Shown here: positions 26,421 through 36,381 of the stretch, piece after piece
How positions within the stretch are numbered: the stretch's first letter is position 1
How the letters are laid out: the number at the start of each line of letters is the position of its first letter
Assembly (NCBI GenBank): GCA_018350325.1
Contig: JAEVLN010000055.1
Span: forward strand, 41,319-105,318
Length of the DNA: 64,000 nt
Reading direction: 5' to 3'
DNA from: Globodera rostochiensis
Taxonomy: Eukaryota > Nematoda > Chromadorea > Rhabditida > Heteroderidae
The notes under the pieces: model-generated
Database searches by the model: none
Seen by the model: only the letters and a program-made list of their open reading frames with translations
What the model was told of the DNA's origin: nothing
Position numbers and translations under genes: made by a program

Positions 26421-26485
26421 TACAGGTTTTAGCAACCCTTAACCCTTAGGGCAGGTTTTTTAGGGTTAAGGGTTTTTAGCCTGTA
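26421..26485. repeat. 65-bp fold-back element with telomere-like motif
   Basis: The arms run 26421-26446 (starting TACAGG, ending CCTTAACCCT) and 26462-26485 (starting AGGGTTAAGGG, ending CCTGTA). They are near-perfect inverted repeats around a loop of about 15 bases. The ends TACAGG/CCTGTA suggest a tiny MITE or solo fold-back. The AACCCTTAACCCT content only resembles telomeric DNA and is not a tandem telomere array. Confidence 0.7.
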
Positions 26486-26819
26486 TGCCTAATTTTGCGT
26501 TGGAAGTTGTTTTGATGAACAAAAAACTCGATCTTGGATCCGTTCCACATCTTGATGGATAAAGGCTTTCTTAAAAAAAACTGAGGTTGCTTTCAATCAA
26601 CTATCTTTAATTTAATATTTGAAACTTTATCCAACGAAAACGAATCTAAATTAGTCATTTTATAAACAGTTCCTTTGAATTTATGCGATACGGTCATGCA
26701 ATTCAACATTGGTTACAATACTATCTTTTGTTAATGATTAGAATTAATTTTTATTTCAAAAATTTTTCATTTTTATATTTATTATTCATGAATTTTTTGC
26801 GTTGGAAGTGTTTTGAGCA

Positions 26820-27210
26820 AATCCAATGCGAACAAACCGAAATTCCGAGTGCATCGAGTGGGGACGGCCAATTGGGAATGGGAAAAACGGACAGTCATCG
26901 CTTATAGCGTTAAAACTGCGAATTCCGGAGTCCATTTGTGCGGGGCCGATCAGTGGGGATGGGTTTGCCCCCCATAATTATTCATCGTTTTCGATTTCCC
27001 CTGGGGGGGCAAAAAGTCTGTCGACGATTTGTGATGCTTAACGCTGATTGGCTGGTGAAGTGCGTAAATAGGCGGTCACAAAATAAATTTGGGGTGTAAG
27101 CCGTCAGACCTTTTAAAACTAGCTTAAAACCAAACAAAATTAATTTAACTTTCTGAAAGTTTTTTTTGGAATAGTTTATGCTAGAATACCGTTTAAGTGA
27201 GACTAATTTT
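26820..27210. other. G+C-richer region upstream of the cysteine-rich gene
   Basis: This stretch is markedly less A/T-rich than its surroundings and precedes the signal-peptide-like start at 27224. It includes gattggc at 27046, a reverse CCAAT-box-like motif, and runs such as ctgggggggc. Two overlapping frames are open, but I see no domain. It may be promoter DNA or a degraded upstream exon. Confidence 0.3.
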
Positions 27211-27218
27211 AAAATGGT

Positions 27219-27245
27219 AGCCGATGATGATGCTTATCATCGGCT
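27219..27245. promoter_or_regulatory. Perfect hairpin over the putative start codon
   Basis: AGCCGATGAT (27219-27228) and ATCATCGGCT (27236-27245) pair perfectly around a 7-base loop, followed by a T run. The stem contains the ATG codons that would begin the signal-peptide frame. Whether it affects translation or is incidental cannot be judged from sequence. Confidence 0.4.
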
Positions 27246-27418
27246 TTTTTCTCCTCCTCACTCCCAGCCCCAATAGAAATTTTACAATTGCCGAAGCGAA
27301 CGCCATAAGACTTGAACTTCAAACGAAAACGGGGACTGGCCTCGGACGGAACGGAAACGACCACGGGCGGACCGCTGCCCGCACTCGACCTTGCAGGGAC
27401 CGCGTGACGACACTTTGA
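27224..27418 (+). CDS. Signal-peptide-like first exon candidate
   Basis: Three consecutive ATGs (27224, 27227, 27230) open a frame reading MMMLIIGFFLLLTPSPN followed by FTIAEANA, a typical short positive/hydrophobic leader with small residues at a possible cleavage site. The frame continues in G+C-rich codons and stops at TGA 27416, three bases before the MITE insertion. No donor is obvious, so its link to the cysteine modules is inferred from position and strand only. A second leader-like start, ATG CTG CTG TTA TTG GCA at 27636, is broken by a stop. Confidence 0.35.
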   Translation: MMMLIIGFFLLLTPSPNRNFTIAEANAIRLELQTKTGTGLGRNGNDHGRTAARTRPCRDRVTTL

Positions 27419-27420
27419 AC

Positions 27421-27608
27421 TAGGGTAGGACGGGACCGGGACTTTTGGGAAAAACCGAGACCGGGACTAAATTAGTCCCAGTCAAAAAACCGCGACTACT
27501 GGACAAAAAAACGTTAAAAAACCGGGATTATGACGGAGCTTGAAAAAAACCGGGACTTAATTTCAGTCCCAGAAAAGACATTTTCAGTACTGGTCCCGTC
27601 CTACCCTA
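27421..27608. mobile_element. 188-bp hAT-type MITE with 8-bp target duplication
   Basis: The element begins TAGGGTAGGACGGGACC and ends with its reverse complement GGTCCCGTCCTACCCTA, 17-bp perfect terminal inverted repeats. It is flanked on both sides by CTTTGAAC (27413-27420 and 27609-27616), a perfect 8-bp target-site duplication, the hallmark of hAT transposases. The interior is full of gggact/agtccc motifs and has no coding capacity. A relic with similar motifs (gacgggaccgcgac, agtcccggtc) lies at about 47020-47060. The intact duplication implies a fairly recent insertion. Confidence 0.9.
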
Positions 27609-27729
27609 CTTTGAACCGAAACCGCCAAAAGCATAATGCTGCTGTTATTGGCATAATGGGACTGGCCGGCTTAAAGGTGCATGGGATGGTCGTTGATGGA
27701 GTGGCCAAGGTCGGCTCGAGCGTGGTCTC

Positions 27730-27845
27730 TGTTCCACGATCCGAAAAACTTGCGCATGCGGGGCAAGGGCGCTTGCATTGGGCACATGGGCTATGACAAA
27801 AGCACATGTTGTTCGGCCAACTTTGAACTGCAGTGCTGCGTTGAT
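27730..27845 (+). CDS. Cysteine-rich module 1 exon (3' part)
   Basis: One frame gives C-STIRKT-C-A-C-G. After a frame break near 27762 a second frame gives GKGACIGHMGYDKSTCC and then QCCVD, ending at donor GAT|GTAAGT (27845/27846). The cysteine spacing C-x6-C-x-C-G and the K-G-A-C-I step match module 2 exactly, which is why I join the two frames. The 5' border is unclear. Confidence 0.55.
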
Positions 27846-28109
27846 GTAAGTGTTTACGCGTGTGTTTTTTTTGCATAGATGTGTGGATTGGGTACAGTAA
27901 ATCAAAATGCCCTTTTTTTGATTACGGTATTATTTTGAATTATTGGGTTTCCCTATTAAAATCCGCGGTAAAATTTGATAAAAAAATAATTTTTAAGCAA
28001 TCGAACTCAATGACGCCCCTGCAAATATAAGAATATACCTTAATGATCGAAATTCAAATCGCAAATGTTTTCTAAACGAATTTTATGTAATAAATAACCC
28101 ACTTTTTAG

Positions 28110-28127
28110 ATCTCGACGACGACTGTG
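28110..28127 (+). CDS. Thr-rich mini-exon, linker 1
   Basis: After acceptor ctttttag (28109) comes an 18-bp exon, ATC TCG ACG ACG ACT GTG (ISTTTV), then donor GTATGA. Both borders are phase 0 and fit between modules 1 and 2. A second Thr-rich mini-exon sits in the equivalent place between modules 2 and 3, which supports both. Confidence 0.45.
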
Positions 28128-28176
28128 GTATGAAATTTGGGGGGCCACTGCATTAATTGCCAATGCTTTTATATAG

Positions 28177-28326
28177 GCGGCACCCGTGATCGTGCAAGTC
28201 TCGAAGGCTTGCGACAAGAAAAAGGAAGCGTGTGTCTGCGGGTGGGGCAATTGCATTCAAAAAGATGGCATGGCGGCGAGCAATTGCTGCTCGGACGACT
28301 ACGCGTTCACCTGCTGCTGCACCACT
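28177..28326 (+). CDS. Cysteine-rich module 2 exon (intact frame)
   Basis: This exact 50-codon exon lies between acceptor ttatatag (28176) and donor ACT|GTAAGC (28327). It encodes APVIVQVSK, then the module C-DKKKEA-C-V-C-G-WGN-C-I, then KDGMAAS, and ends with NCCS, DDYAFT, CCCTT. It is the only module with no frame break and defines the consensus: eight or more cysteines in about 38 residues, compatible with several disulphides in an extracellular domain. The preceding intron is 49 bp. Family unrecognised. Confidence 0.65.
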
Positions 28327-28789
28327 GTAAGCGTTTGCTTCTTATAAAGCGGTGCTTAAGACTTAAAATTAACGGGAAATTGAGACCAGCCGAGAATTGG
28401 CCTAAACCAAAAAAAGTACTAAAATCGGAAAGGGGGGGGCGACCTCTCGCCATAACCATCCAAAAGTTTCAAATTCAAAAAATCGTTAGCTTTAGCTGAC
28501 TTTAAATTTTAATAACTTTTGCATGATACTGTACGTTTCGCTAAATCGTGCCGATATATTGTTGCAATCGATTTCTGATATTTTTACAATACTGACAGTA
28601 AATTGTTATTTTCCGGTGAATAAACTTGCCCGATATATCGCAGATAAATCAGTTGGTCTCAAGTCGTGCGGGACGTATTTTGAGACCCCGGCTGACTTTG
28701 TTTCGGGATGATTAAGTGCCACCGAAAAAGCCCAACACTGTAAAATTTGAGAATTTTAACTTTAATGTGATTGTTTTTTGTTCATTTAG

Positions 28790-28813
28790 GCCCCGACGAC
28801 TGAAACGACAACG
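28790..28813 (+). CDS. Thr-rich mini-exon, linker 2
   Basis: Acceptor ttcatttag (28789) is followed by a 24-bp phase-0 exon encoding APTTETTT, then donor ACG|GTTTGA. Thr clusters of this type often carry O-glycans between extracellular modules; that is inference here. Confidence 0.45.
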
Positions 28814-28863
28814 GTTTGAAGTTTTTGGGGTTGATAAAATATTTTTATCGATGCTTTTATAAG

Positions 28864-29042
28864 ACACTGCTTCCCGAACAAAAACTGGAGAAGGCGTGCA
28901 ACGATGCGGCAACGCTTTACCAATGCGGATGGGCAAGATGCATCGAAACGGATGGGTTCAAAGCGTGCCTCTGCTGCAATGATTTAACTTAAAATGTTGC
29001 GTTGACCCGGATAAATCATTCAAGCTGATCAAAAAGAATACG
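28864..29042 (+). CDS. Cysteine-rich module 3 exon with a 1-base deletion
   Basis: The exon encodes LLPEQKLEKA-C-NDAATLYQ-C-G-WAR-C-I, then TDGFKACLCCND, and meets TAA at 28990. One base later the expected ending KCCVD continues in the next frame to donor ACG|GTAACA. The exon is 179 bp, one short of a multiple of three, consistent with loss of one base in acttaaaatg. The second cysteine is spaced differently and lacks the C-x-C step of module 2. The acceptor, ttataag, is weak. Confidence 0.55.
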
Positions 29043-29099
29043 GTAACATTTTGCTGTATTAATTTGTTGTTTAATTATTATGCCCTCCTCTTTTTACAG

Positions 29100-29228
29100 A
29101 CCGAACTCATCCTGGAACTTCGCGCAAAAGACGAATGCAAAACCGCAAACTTCAAGTGCTTCTGCGACGTGAGTCGCTACGAAGGCTGGCGACGCGTGTT
29201 GTGATACCAACTTCACGTGCCCGACACG
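29100..29228 (+). CDS. Cysteine-rich module 4 exon with a 1-base insertion
   Basis: A strong acceptor (cctctttttacag, 29099) precedes TELILELRAKDE-C-KTANFK-C-F-C-DVSRYEG. One extra T near 29186 then shifts the frame, after which GDACCDTNFTC follows up to donor CACG|GTAAGT. Spacing C-x6-C-x-C again matches the module, but the middle C-G-x-G-x-C-I step is missing, making it the most divergent copy. An alternative donor, GAC|GTGAGT at 29168/29169, would skip the second half. Confidence 0.5.
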
Positions 29229-29259
29229 GTAAGTGAAGTAAACATTTTTTAATCCATGT

Positions 29260-29480
29260 TTGGGCTGCGTTTGGATTAAAGACTGGACAAACTGATTTTT
29301 CGGGATTTTGATCGGTATCCCAATCCCGAATTCCTCAAAAATAGTCGGTTGGAATCCCGGCAAATCCCGAAGAATGTTTCGGCATTCCGATGGATTTTGG
29401 GATTGAGCAACAAAGCCAGCCCATAAGTGGCTAAATACCAAATCCTGGATCCTGACAAATCCCGGTCATTTCCAAAAATG
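29260..29480. repeat. Intronic cluster of AATCCCG/CGGGATT inverted motifs
   Basis: The last intron (29229-29508) holds many copies of aatcccg and cgggatt in both orientations (cgggattttgatcggtatcc, cggcaaatcccgaagaatg, ggattttgggattgag). This resembles the interior of a degraded MITE. Minus-strand frames of 60 and 115 codons over it are by-products of this sequence. Confidence 0.5.
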
Positions 29481-29508
29481 CTCGATTTAAAAAGTGACTG
29501 ACTTTTAG

Positions 29509-29574
29509 GACAAGCCGCTGCACCAGAAGAAACCGAACCGCAATCCGTGCAAGCACTTATTTACCCTTCTTTGA
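29509..29574 (+). CDS. Terminal exon of the cysteine-rich gene
   Basis: After acceptor gacttttag (29508) a 21-codon frame encodes DKPLHQKKPNRNPCKHLFTL plus one residue and stops at TGA 29572. It is basic and contains a single cysteine. Its phase fits only if the preceding exon ends in phase 0, which needs the alternative donor or another correction. A possible polyadenylation signal, AATAAA, is at 29825-29830. Confidence 0.4.
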   Translation, partial: DKPLHQKKPNRNPCKHLFTLL

Positions 29575-29829
29575 TGCCGTTATTAAAGTTTGTTTTTGAT
29601 CCACGATTTCGATGTTTTCTACCGATTTTCTTTCAAAAACTGAAAGAAAAAATTTACATTTTGAAAATCTTTTTCTATTCAACGCAGCTCTTATCACTTC
29701 ATTTTGATCCAATTTGTGTTAATACTCAATTTAATTTGCCTGATCACTTTACCCCTCAAAACTGATCTCGTTTTTAAGATTCATATACATTGTGTTGCTC
29801 ATCTCTTCACATTTTCTTCAACCAAATAA

Positions 29830-31800
29830 ACTCGGAAAAGCGCGGGAAAAAAACGGGCAAATACAAGCAGGGGTTATTGCCGCGCGTTTATTTAACAAGT
29901 CGCAATTAAAAGCGTCAACTACAATTTACTTAAGTGGATATTAATTAAAAATTAATTGGATGAATGTACTTTGAATAATTATTTAACGTAATGGCTCAAT
30001 TAGCAAGGTACACAAATTTATATAAAATTATTAAAATCAGATCAACAGCAGCATATAAACGGCATCAATATATTTCTAAAAAGATTGTGCTAATAATTTT
30101 AACAAATCAATGTGGCAATTTGTAAATTTAAACAAAAATCATAAAACCAACCATTTCTCAATTTTAACAAATCAATGTGGGAATTAGTAAATTTAAACAA
30201 AGATATTAAAACCAACCATTTCTCAATTTAAATAATTATACTAAAAAATTTAACTAAAAAATATATATGCAACTAAAATAATTAAACAATATTATTTGTA
30301 ATTTTTATATTTAAAAATAGTGTATGTAATATAAGATGTTTTTACAATAATTTCATAAAGTTTATTGAGCTTTTATAACACCAATAAGGTATATTTGTAT
30401 CAGATTGAAAAAGCCAACAAATCGTTTTTATATTTTTTTATTATTTAACACATTACCTAAATAATTTAAATTAATTGTAAAAATTTGTTTCTTGGAAGAA
30501 TTAGCAACCAATAAAAAATACTTTAATTAATATAATTGTAGCAAAAACATTATGTTTATTCTAAAGGTTTCTTTCATTCACTACTATCCGACAGCATCTA
30601 ATATTCTTTCATCTTCACAAATATCAATTTAAATAGCGGAAAAAGGCGTAAAAAAGAATAATGTTTTTATTAATCTTGTAAAATATGAAGTTGAAAAGTT
30701 ACACATTCTTCAAATATAAATTTGAAATAATCATTTTATTAAAATAGAAAATTTCTAACTAATAATAAAATACAACTTTAAATAACTACAGTAGGTTTAA
30801 AAGCTCAATTTCTGTGAATGAGTTCTCATTGGACTCGTGTAGCGTGAACTCAAAATCACATTAATATTAAACAACTTTTTCTCCCCAGCAGTAGGCTCCG
30901 ATTTAAAAAATTAATTAATTAATTGGAAACAAATTTTACAGCTAGGTTTTTTTATTAAAAAAAAAACAAACGGATATTGGTTAAAAATGAATAATTAATA
31001 AAACAACTAACTTGAAACTGGTTTCACATAATTAACCGATTTGTGAATGAATTGACCTCCAAGGTAATGCACTCATTTGCAATGGGCCGTGAGACTAAAA
31101 GATTATTTAAAATTAATTTTAATTAAGAATAATTATTGACTTTATTATAATTCATTAACGATGTAAAATTTAACAAAGTTACAAACAATTTATAAAATAA
31201 TGCAAATGAATGTGGAATTTCTTGAGAATAAAAAACAAGGCCTAAACGCTCTGCGAAATAATAATGAAGAAACTTCTTGTTGACGACAATGTTTTATTAA
31301 ATATAAACCAAGGGTCTAAATAAAATTAATATAAATTCTAAAAGATAAAACTTAAGGATTTATATATAAAAAAGTCGCGGTGGTAACCCATACATATGTA
31401 AAGAAGGACTTCCTTTGACTGTTTACACAACATGAAAAGTAAACAAATTAAAACATTAAATCCAGCTTGTGCTTTACAATTTGTTTATTCTTTCCAACTT
31501 TTTTATTTAAAAAATCACATTTTTCTAAATAAATAAGTGTTACGCTAACAAAAACACAAGCGGTTTGAAATCAAATCAAAATGATAATATTTTTGATGTT
31601 GATGTCGCAACTACCGGTAAAAAAGCCTTTAGAAATTTTTAAACCAAATTTAACAGTAAATATTTTTACTAAATAATTACCTTCAGGTATACTAAATACA
31701 TACAATATTCATTTATTATTAATTTAAAGAACTTTTTTTTATAAAAGTTACAACTTTAATGTAACGTTTGTTGGTTTCATATAAAATAATTAAATTTAAA
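29830..31800. other. A+T-rich DNA with a small two-copy tandem repeat
   Basis: I find no gene. At 30097-30226 a 65-bp unit (ttttaacaaatcaatgtggc...) is present twice with a few differences. The rest is low complexity. Confidence 0.5.
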
Positions 31801-31814
31801 AGTTGAGCAATTTT

Positions 31815-32030
31815 TTTTACTTTACTTTTTTGAACATTTTATTTTTCTAAGGATAGTGTGATAAAAAGAGAGAGTCAGTCGGTGAGAGTAATTTGAACAT
31901 CAACGCACCCCATCTAAAATTTTTTTTAGTTTACTTTTCAGACCATTTTATTTTTGAAGAAGTAGTGTGATAAAAAGAGAGAGTCAGACGGTGAGAGTAA
32001 TTTGAACATCAAAGCACCCTATCTAAAATC
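31815..32030 (+). repeat. Two outlying satellite monomers
   Basis: Two monomers of the 21.6-23.4 kb satellite appear in the same orientation (gagagagtcag, catcaacgcaccccatctaa). Both use the gtgataaaaag and gaacatcaa variants, which are absent from the main array but match the 38-kb array. They therefore belong to a different subfamily. Confidence 0.9.
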
Positions 32031-32423
32031 AAAAGTGCCCATTGGGGACCGAAGGCAAGATGTGATTAATTATTTAAGCATTAAAAAGAAATTAACTTAT
32101 CACGATTGATAATAAATATAATTAATATTTTTGAGTCAAATAGCGACATACTATCTAAATTATTTTTGTAAGCATTTTTAATATATCTGTTGAATATAAA
32201 AACAATGTGTTACAATTTTAATAAAAATATATACATTATTTATATTATGAATAAATAAACAAGGTTTACCCAGCTGTAAAACTTATAAAGTAAAGTAATT
32301 TAAAATAATTTTTCTTAGATTAATGAGTAATAAAAGACTAACAAAACATTAAGAAATAATTAAAAAAACAAATTGCTGCCAATACAAATGCAACAAAAAG
32401 AGTATATTTACATCATTGCCACC

Positions 32424-32474
32424 ATGGGTCAGCTACGCTGGAGCCTACAAGACATCAGACTAACACGCCAATAA
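32424..32474 (+). CDS. 16-codon ORF with a strong initiation context
   Basis: The sequence gccaccATGGgt is followed by codons for MGQLRWSLQDIRLTRQ and TAA. It lies at the edge of inverted repeat R6, whose other copy does not contain it. The G+C content stands out locally. There is no further support, so chance is likely. Confidence 0.1.
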   Translation: MGQLRWSLQDIRLTRQ

Positions 32475-33070
32475 AAATGCATAATTTAAAACTTATAAAA
32501 AATAAAATGGTTAATATCATCAGATAAAATGCTTTATTAATTAATAAAAGCTCTTATAGGTATTACATTTTCAAAGAGATAAAATCAAATGTCTAGAAAT
32601 ATTACTTTATTTAAATTACCAAAAATTCATAATTAACTTAAAAATTGTTAAAATTTAATTTTCCGAAACTAAATAACACTGAATGTCGGAAATTTATAAT
32701 CCTAATAGTAACATAAAAATAATGATTATCATTATTCATGTAAATTTAAAATAAAACAAGTGTGGATAGACCATTTTTAAATAGGTAATTTTTCTAAAAA
32801 TTATTGTTTTACATAAAAATTTGATTTTTTGTATTTAATAAAAAATAACTCTGTTAAAATTAAAATTACCATAGAATAACATTAAACTGCTCCAAATGCA
32901 ATAGTAATAATTTGAGTACTAATTTTATTTGGAAGCAAATTATTTTATTTTTCTAGCCGCATGAGATGGCAAAATATAAACACAAAAGAAAGAAAATTAT
33001 ATTGTCGTGTTTTCTTCCCCACTTTTTTTTTCTCTGGCCTCCACTTTGACATTATTTTATATATAACAAA
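32465..33070 (+). repeat. Inverted repeat pair R6, copy 1
   Basis: Its reverse complement matches 51480-52215 (ataaaaatgcataatttaaa, gatgatattaaccatttta on the other strand, and the ctggcctccactttgacatt block). The 32780-33060 half is also the dispersed family seen at 5098-6680 and 57200-58520. No transposition protein is visible. Confidence 0.85.
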
Positions 33071-33179
33071 AATGATATTTAAATAATTGTCCTTTTTAAC
33101 ACCAAACTATTTTATATTTAATATTTCTAAAATTAAAAAGAAAGCTACCTGCCAAGAGTGTAGCCAGGAATAAATAGTC

Positions 33180-34140
33180 CGCCTTTACTAATCATGTCAA
33201 AATCACAAATTAAATATCAGGCAAATCCCAATCCGTGGCCTTTCTGCGAGTGGACAAATTAACGATTTTTTAGACCACGGCAATTTTCATTTTATTATTT
33301 TATCATTGTAAAATATATATTAAAAATCCTTTTAAGTTAAACTTTTATTTTATATTTTGCTTTAATATTTATGTAATGCTCACATTATATTTTTATATAA
33401 CAATTAAATATTCTCTGTAGACGTTTGTTATGAATTCAAATAATTCTTTAAAATAACTAATTTTACTAGGCAAGACCCTAAATCCTCTCTTTTTATATCG
33501 TTTTGAAATCCATTGATTGTTCGATTTTTAACATTAGGCGAATGTAAAATAATAACCATTTTAATTGATTTAAAAAAAATTTTAATCTTTTGTTTTTTTA
33601 AATTTAAATGTTTTTTACTATACTTTGCATTGTGTGATTTTGCAAAAAGTTTAACTATCATAATTTTGTTTATTATATTAATAACTTCATATACCATTTT
33701 TTTTCATTAATGATTAACTTTTTTAATCGATTCTGACGATCATTTTCGATAAAAAACTACAATTTTTGGATATATTTGCTAGTTTTAATTCTTAAATTTT
33801 GTAGTGCATATTTCATTTTTATTCATTGTTTGTATATTTAAACTCGTTGCTTGCATCCATCCAGTTGCCGTGACTGTACGTGGGTTTCTTTGAAATGCGT
33901 GCGCTATTATTTATTGCTATCTCTCATTAAAACTGTTTTATAGAATTGGTCACGATTCGTTAATCTTAGAAAAAAAAGTCTTTTAAAATTAAATTTTAAT
34001 AATTTAATTGACTTTTTTAATTACTAATTTCAATAAGTATGGATTTTTGGTATTTTAATGTAGCATTTTTAGAAAGAGCTTGATTCTTTGATATTGAATT
34101 ATGCTAATACCTTTTTTTTAAGGTTGTATTATTAGGTGGG
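33180..34140. other. A+T-rich DNA without recognisable genes
   Basis: A small patch at 33220-33265, after a tatcag acceptor-like site, reads QANPNPWPFCEWTN then stop, too short to call. The overlapping frames of 65 and 89 codons at 33428-33710 are low-complexity and face each other. Confidence 0.4.
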
Positions 34141-36139
34141 CCGAGTTATTGCCTTAACGTTTTCAATAAATATACCTATATAATTTTAAAATTAGTTTTT
34201 TTTAATACATTATGAAGACAAGTTGTGAATACCAATCTTAACTCCATACCCGGCTTAACTTGAGTTCAAGGTTTTTTAATTTGATTTGTAAACGATTTTT
34301 GTGTTTCAATTAGCAAATTTGAAAGCTTTCTTAGGTATTCATTTTTATATATTACTATTACACTGAAGTTGGAATAATTTATTAATTCTCAAGTGTTTAT
34401 CTCATTTTCTGAGCATATGAATTACAGAAATATCAATTAGAAATTCGGGATCATTTTAAAGCCATATCAACATGTTTATGGTATAATTATTCATTTTTGA
34501 TTAAATTCTTGTTATATTTTATTTGTTTAAAAATCTTAAATATAAATTATTTCTTCGAAGGCGAAAATATGTATAATTATAATTGGGTTATTCATTCTTT
34601 CGGGCATTAGATTTGACAATTATAGAAAGTCATCAAAATTCGAAATTCTATGATTTATATCGTTAAGTGATAAAAAATTTACAGCCGGCGCAAAGCCCAA
34701 CACGCTCGTCAGTTGTGGGGCTCAAGCGAAGTTTTGTGTTAGCCAAGATTAGTCATCGTTGGACTAATAAAATATAAAAAACCAAACTTCCAAAGTTGTT
34801 TGTTTGATTATACTTTATTAAGTCTTAATTTCATTAATGGTAAAATAAATTAAATTAAATAAATTTATACTTTTCAATTTAGTTTTTTAAAACTAAAATC
34901 TATTATGTTAATATTTGTTATTCTATTTGAATAGCCATGACATCAAACATAAATTAAATATTGATTTAGTAAACTTAATTTATAGTTCTAAGCCCAACTC
35001 ACTAGCATAATTCCCTTGCGCTTTAGGTCTTGAAGAAAAAATTCAGCCTTAATATAAATCTTTGTCTGCTTGCTTTAGCATGGTTGCATGCTGCATGTAG
35101 TTCGTACTGTTTTTATACGCGAATTGAACAATTTATTCTTGAATTACTTTAATTTTCTGACAATCTATCGCATAATAATCATTTAATTTTAAGAATATTT
35201 AAAATGTGCATTATATCATATTTAAATATATACATTTTATTCAATTGAACGATTTATGTAAAAACTTAGGAAAAGGTCCCCCATTTTTAACGGCACTGCA
35301 TGGTTTAAAGAATTTAATTAATTTATTTTTTCTTAAATAATTAATTTGGCTATTCATAGTTTCACACCAAATTTATTTTTTTCCAACGATTTCACTAAAC
35401 TTTTTGATTTTTTAACATTCATAAAAAAAATACGGAATAAAAAATGCGCTGATTAGTCCGCATTTATTACACTGAATTCAATTAAAAATGAATGCTCTTT
35501 GATTGGAATATTAATTTGTGTTTAAATTAAATAATTTAAATTATTATTAGTCCAATTTATCGTATAATATGTTTTTTTAATTTTATAACAAATCAATATG
35601 TACGTGTTTTTCAAATAAAATAAGTTATCATCAGTCCATTGTTGTTTCACATATCTCATATAGTTTATGCATTTTATGAGCGAAATTTTTGTAGGATTAT
35701 TTATTCATTTATTAATTTAGATTTTCGCTTTAATTGGATATTTAATTTTAGATTCAATTTTTCTATGCAATTAAAGCATTTTAGGATTAACAATTTAATT
35801 TAATATTTTAACATGCAGTCTTTTCTTTCAGCGTATACAGATTAAACTAATTTGAACTTGTGACACTGACAGGGATGAACATGGTGATTGCCAGCGTCCA
35901 TAGTTTCTTTATAAATAATAAACAAGTTAATTTAAGTCTTGTTTTTACATCGTCTTTGTTTCAAAAAATTCACAGTCCTTTTTTAAAGATAACAAGTTTA
36001 AATACAACATTTAAAAATAATTCTGGCGTTTAACTTCAAAGGTTATTTGTTTGTAAACATTATAGAATTTTTAAAGTTTATATATAACTAATTTGTTTAT
36101 AATCTTACTGTCAATTTCTTATTAATTCTGCATTTTTAA

Positions 36140-36258
36140 CATAGTGTGCCAAAAAGAGAGAGTCAGACGGTTAGAGTAATTTGACAGCAACGCACCCCAT
36201 CTAAAATTTTTTTTAAGTTTACTTTTTGGAACATTTTATTTTTGAAGAAATAGTGTAC
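36140..36258 (+). repeat. Single satellite monomer inside R7
   Basis: It carries tgccaaaaagagagagtcag, acggttagagtaatttg and gcaacgcaccccatctaa, clearly a member of the satellite family of 21.65-23.39 kb. Because the family consensus is known from the main array, this monomer gives an outgroup for judging which R7 copy has changed. Confidence 0.9.
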
Positions 36259-36381
36259 TAGAAATCGGAATTTTCAAGGCACACGGCCAAGGGCTATACG
36301 GGCTAAAAACCCGTGTTGCCCGTGAACCCGGAAAACCCGTGTCAGGCAAAGACACGGGCCCGTACACGGGCAAAATTTCTA
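36259..36381. mobile_element. Small G+C-rich fold-back (MITE-like) in the satellite monomer
   Basis: The ends TA-GAAAT and ATTTC-TA are inverted and flanked by TA. The interior is a G+C-rich run of acccgtgt and acacgggc motifs in both orientations. It interrupts the satellite monomer, and a decayed version is also present at the matching place in the 43-45 kb copy, so the insertion predates the duplication. Confidence 0.5.

Larger units (their letters stand above)
27224..29574 (+). pseudogene. Modular cysteine-rich, probably secreted protein gene (broken or mis-assembled)
   Basis: This is the strongest protein-coding locus in the window. It begins with a signal-peptide-like frame (MMMLIIGFFLLLTPSPN). 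Four cysteine-rich modules follow (27730-27845, 28177-28326, 28864-29042, 29100-29228), with short Thr-rich exons before modules 2 and 3 and a basic terminal exon (29509-29574). The modules share C-x6-C-x-C-G-x-G-x-C-I, then CC and a final C/CC pair. Introns are GT...AG, and most exons join in phase 0. Modules 1, 3 and 4 each contain one frame break, and a MITE sits between the putative signal frame and module 1. Frame breaks in three modules but a clean module 2 could mean pseudogenisation or consensus indels. Secretion is inferred; I do not recognise the module as a named family. A polyadenylation-like AATAAA lies at 27 kb's 3' side, 29825. Confidence 0.6.

Noticed and set aside
26431..26475. 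Telomeric repeat tract (AACCCTTAACCC)
   Set aside because: Only about two copies of the word occur, as arms of a hairpin; nothing resembles a telomere array.
27601..27905. Minus-strand frames of 86 and 91 codons
   Set aside because: They are shadows of the G+C-rich cysteine-module exon on the plus strand and end at the MITE border.
29094..29441. 115-codon minus-strand frame
   Set aside because: It overlaps the module-4 exon and the intronic AATCCCG cluster on the opposite strand; the plus-strand cysteine pattern is the better explanation.
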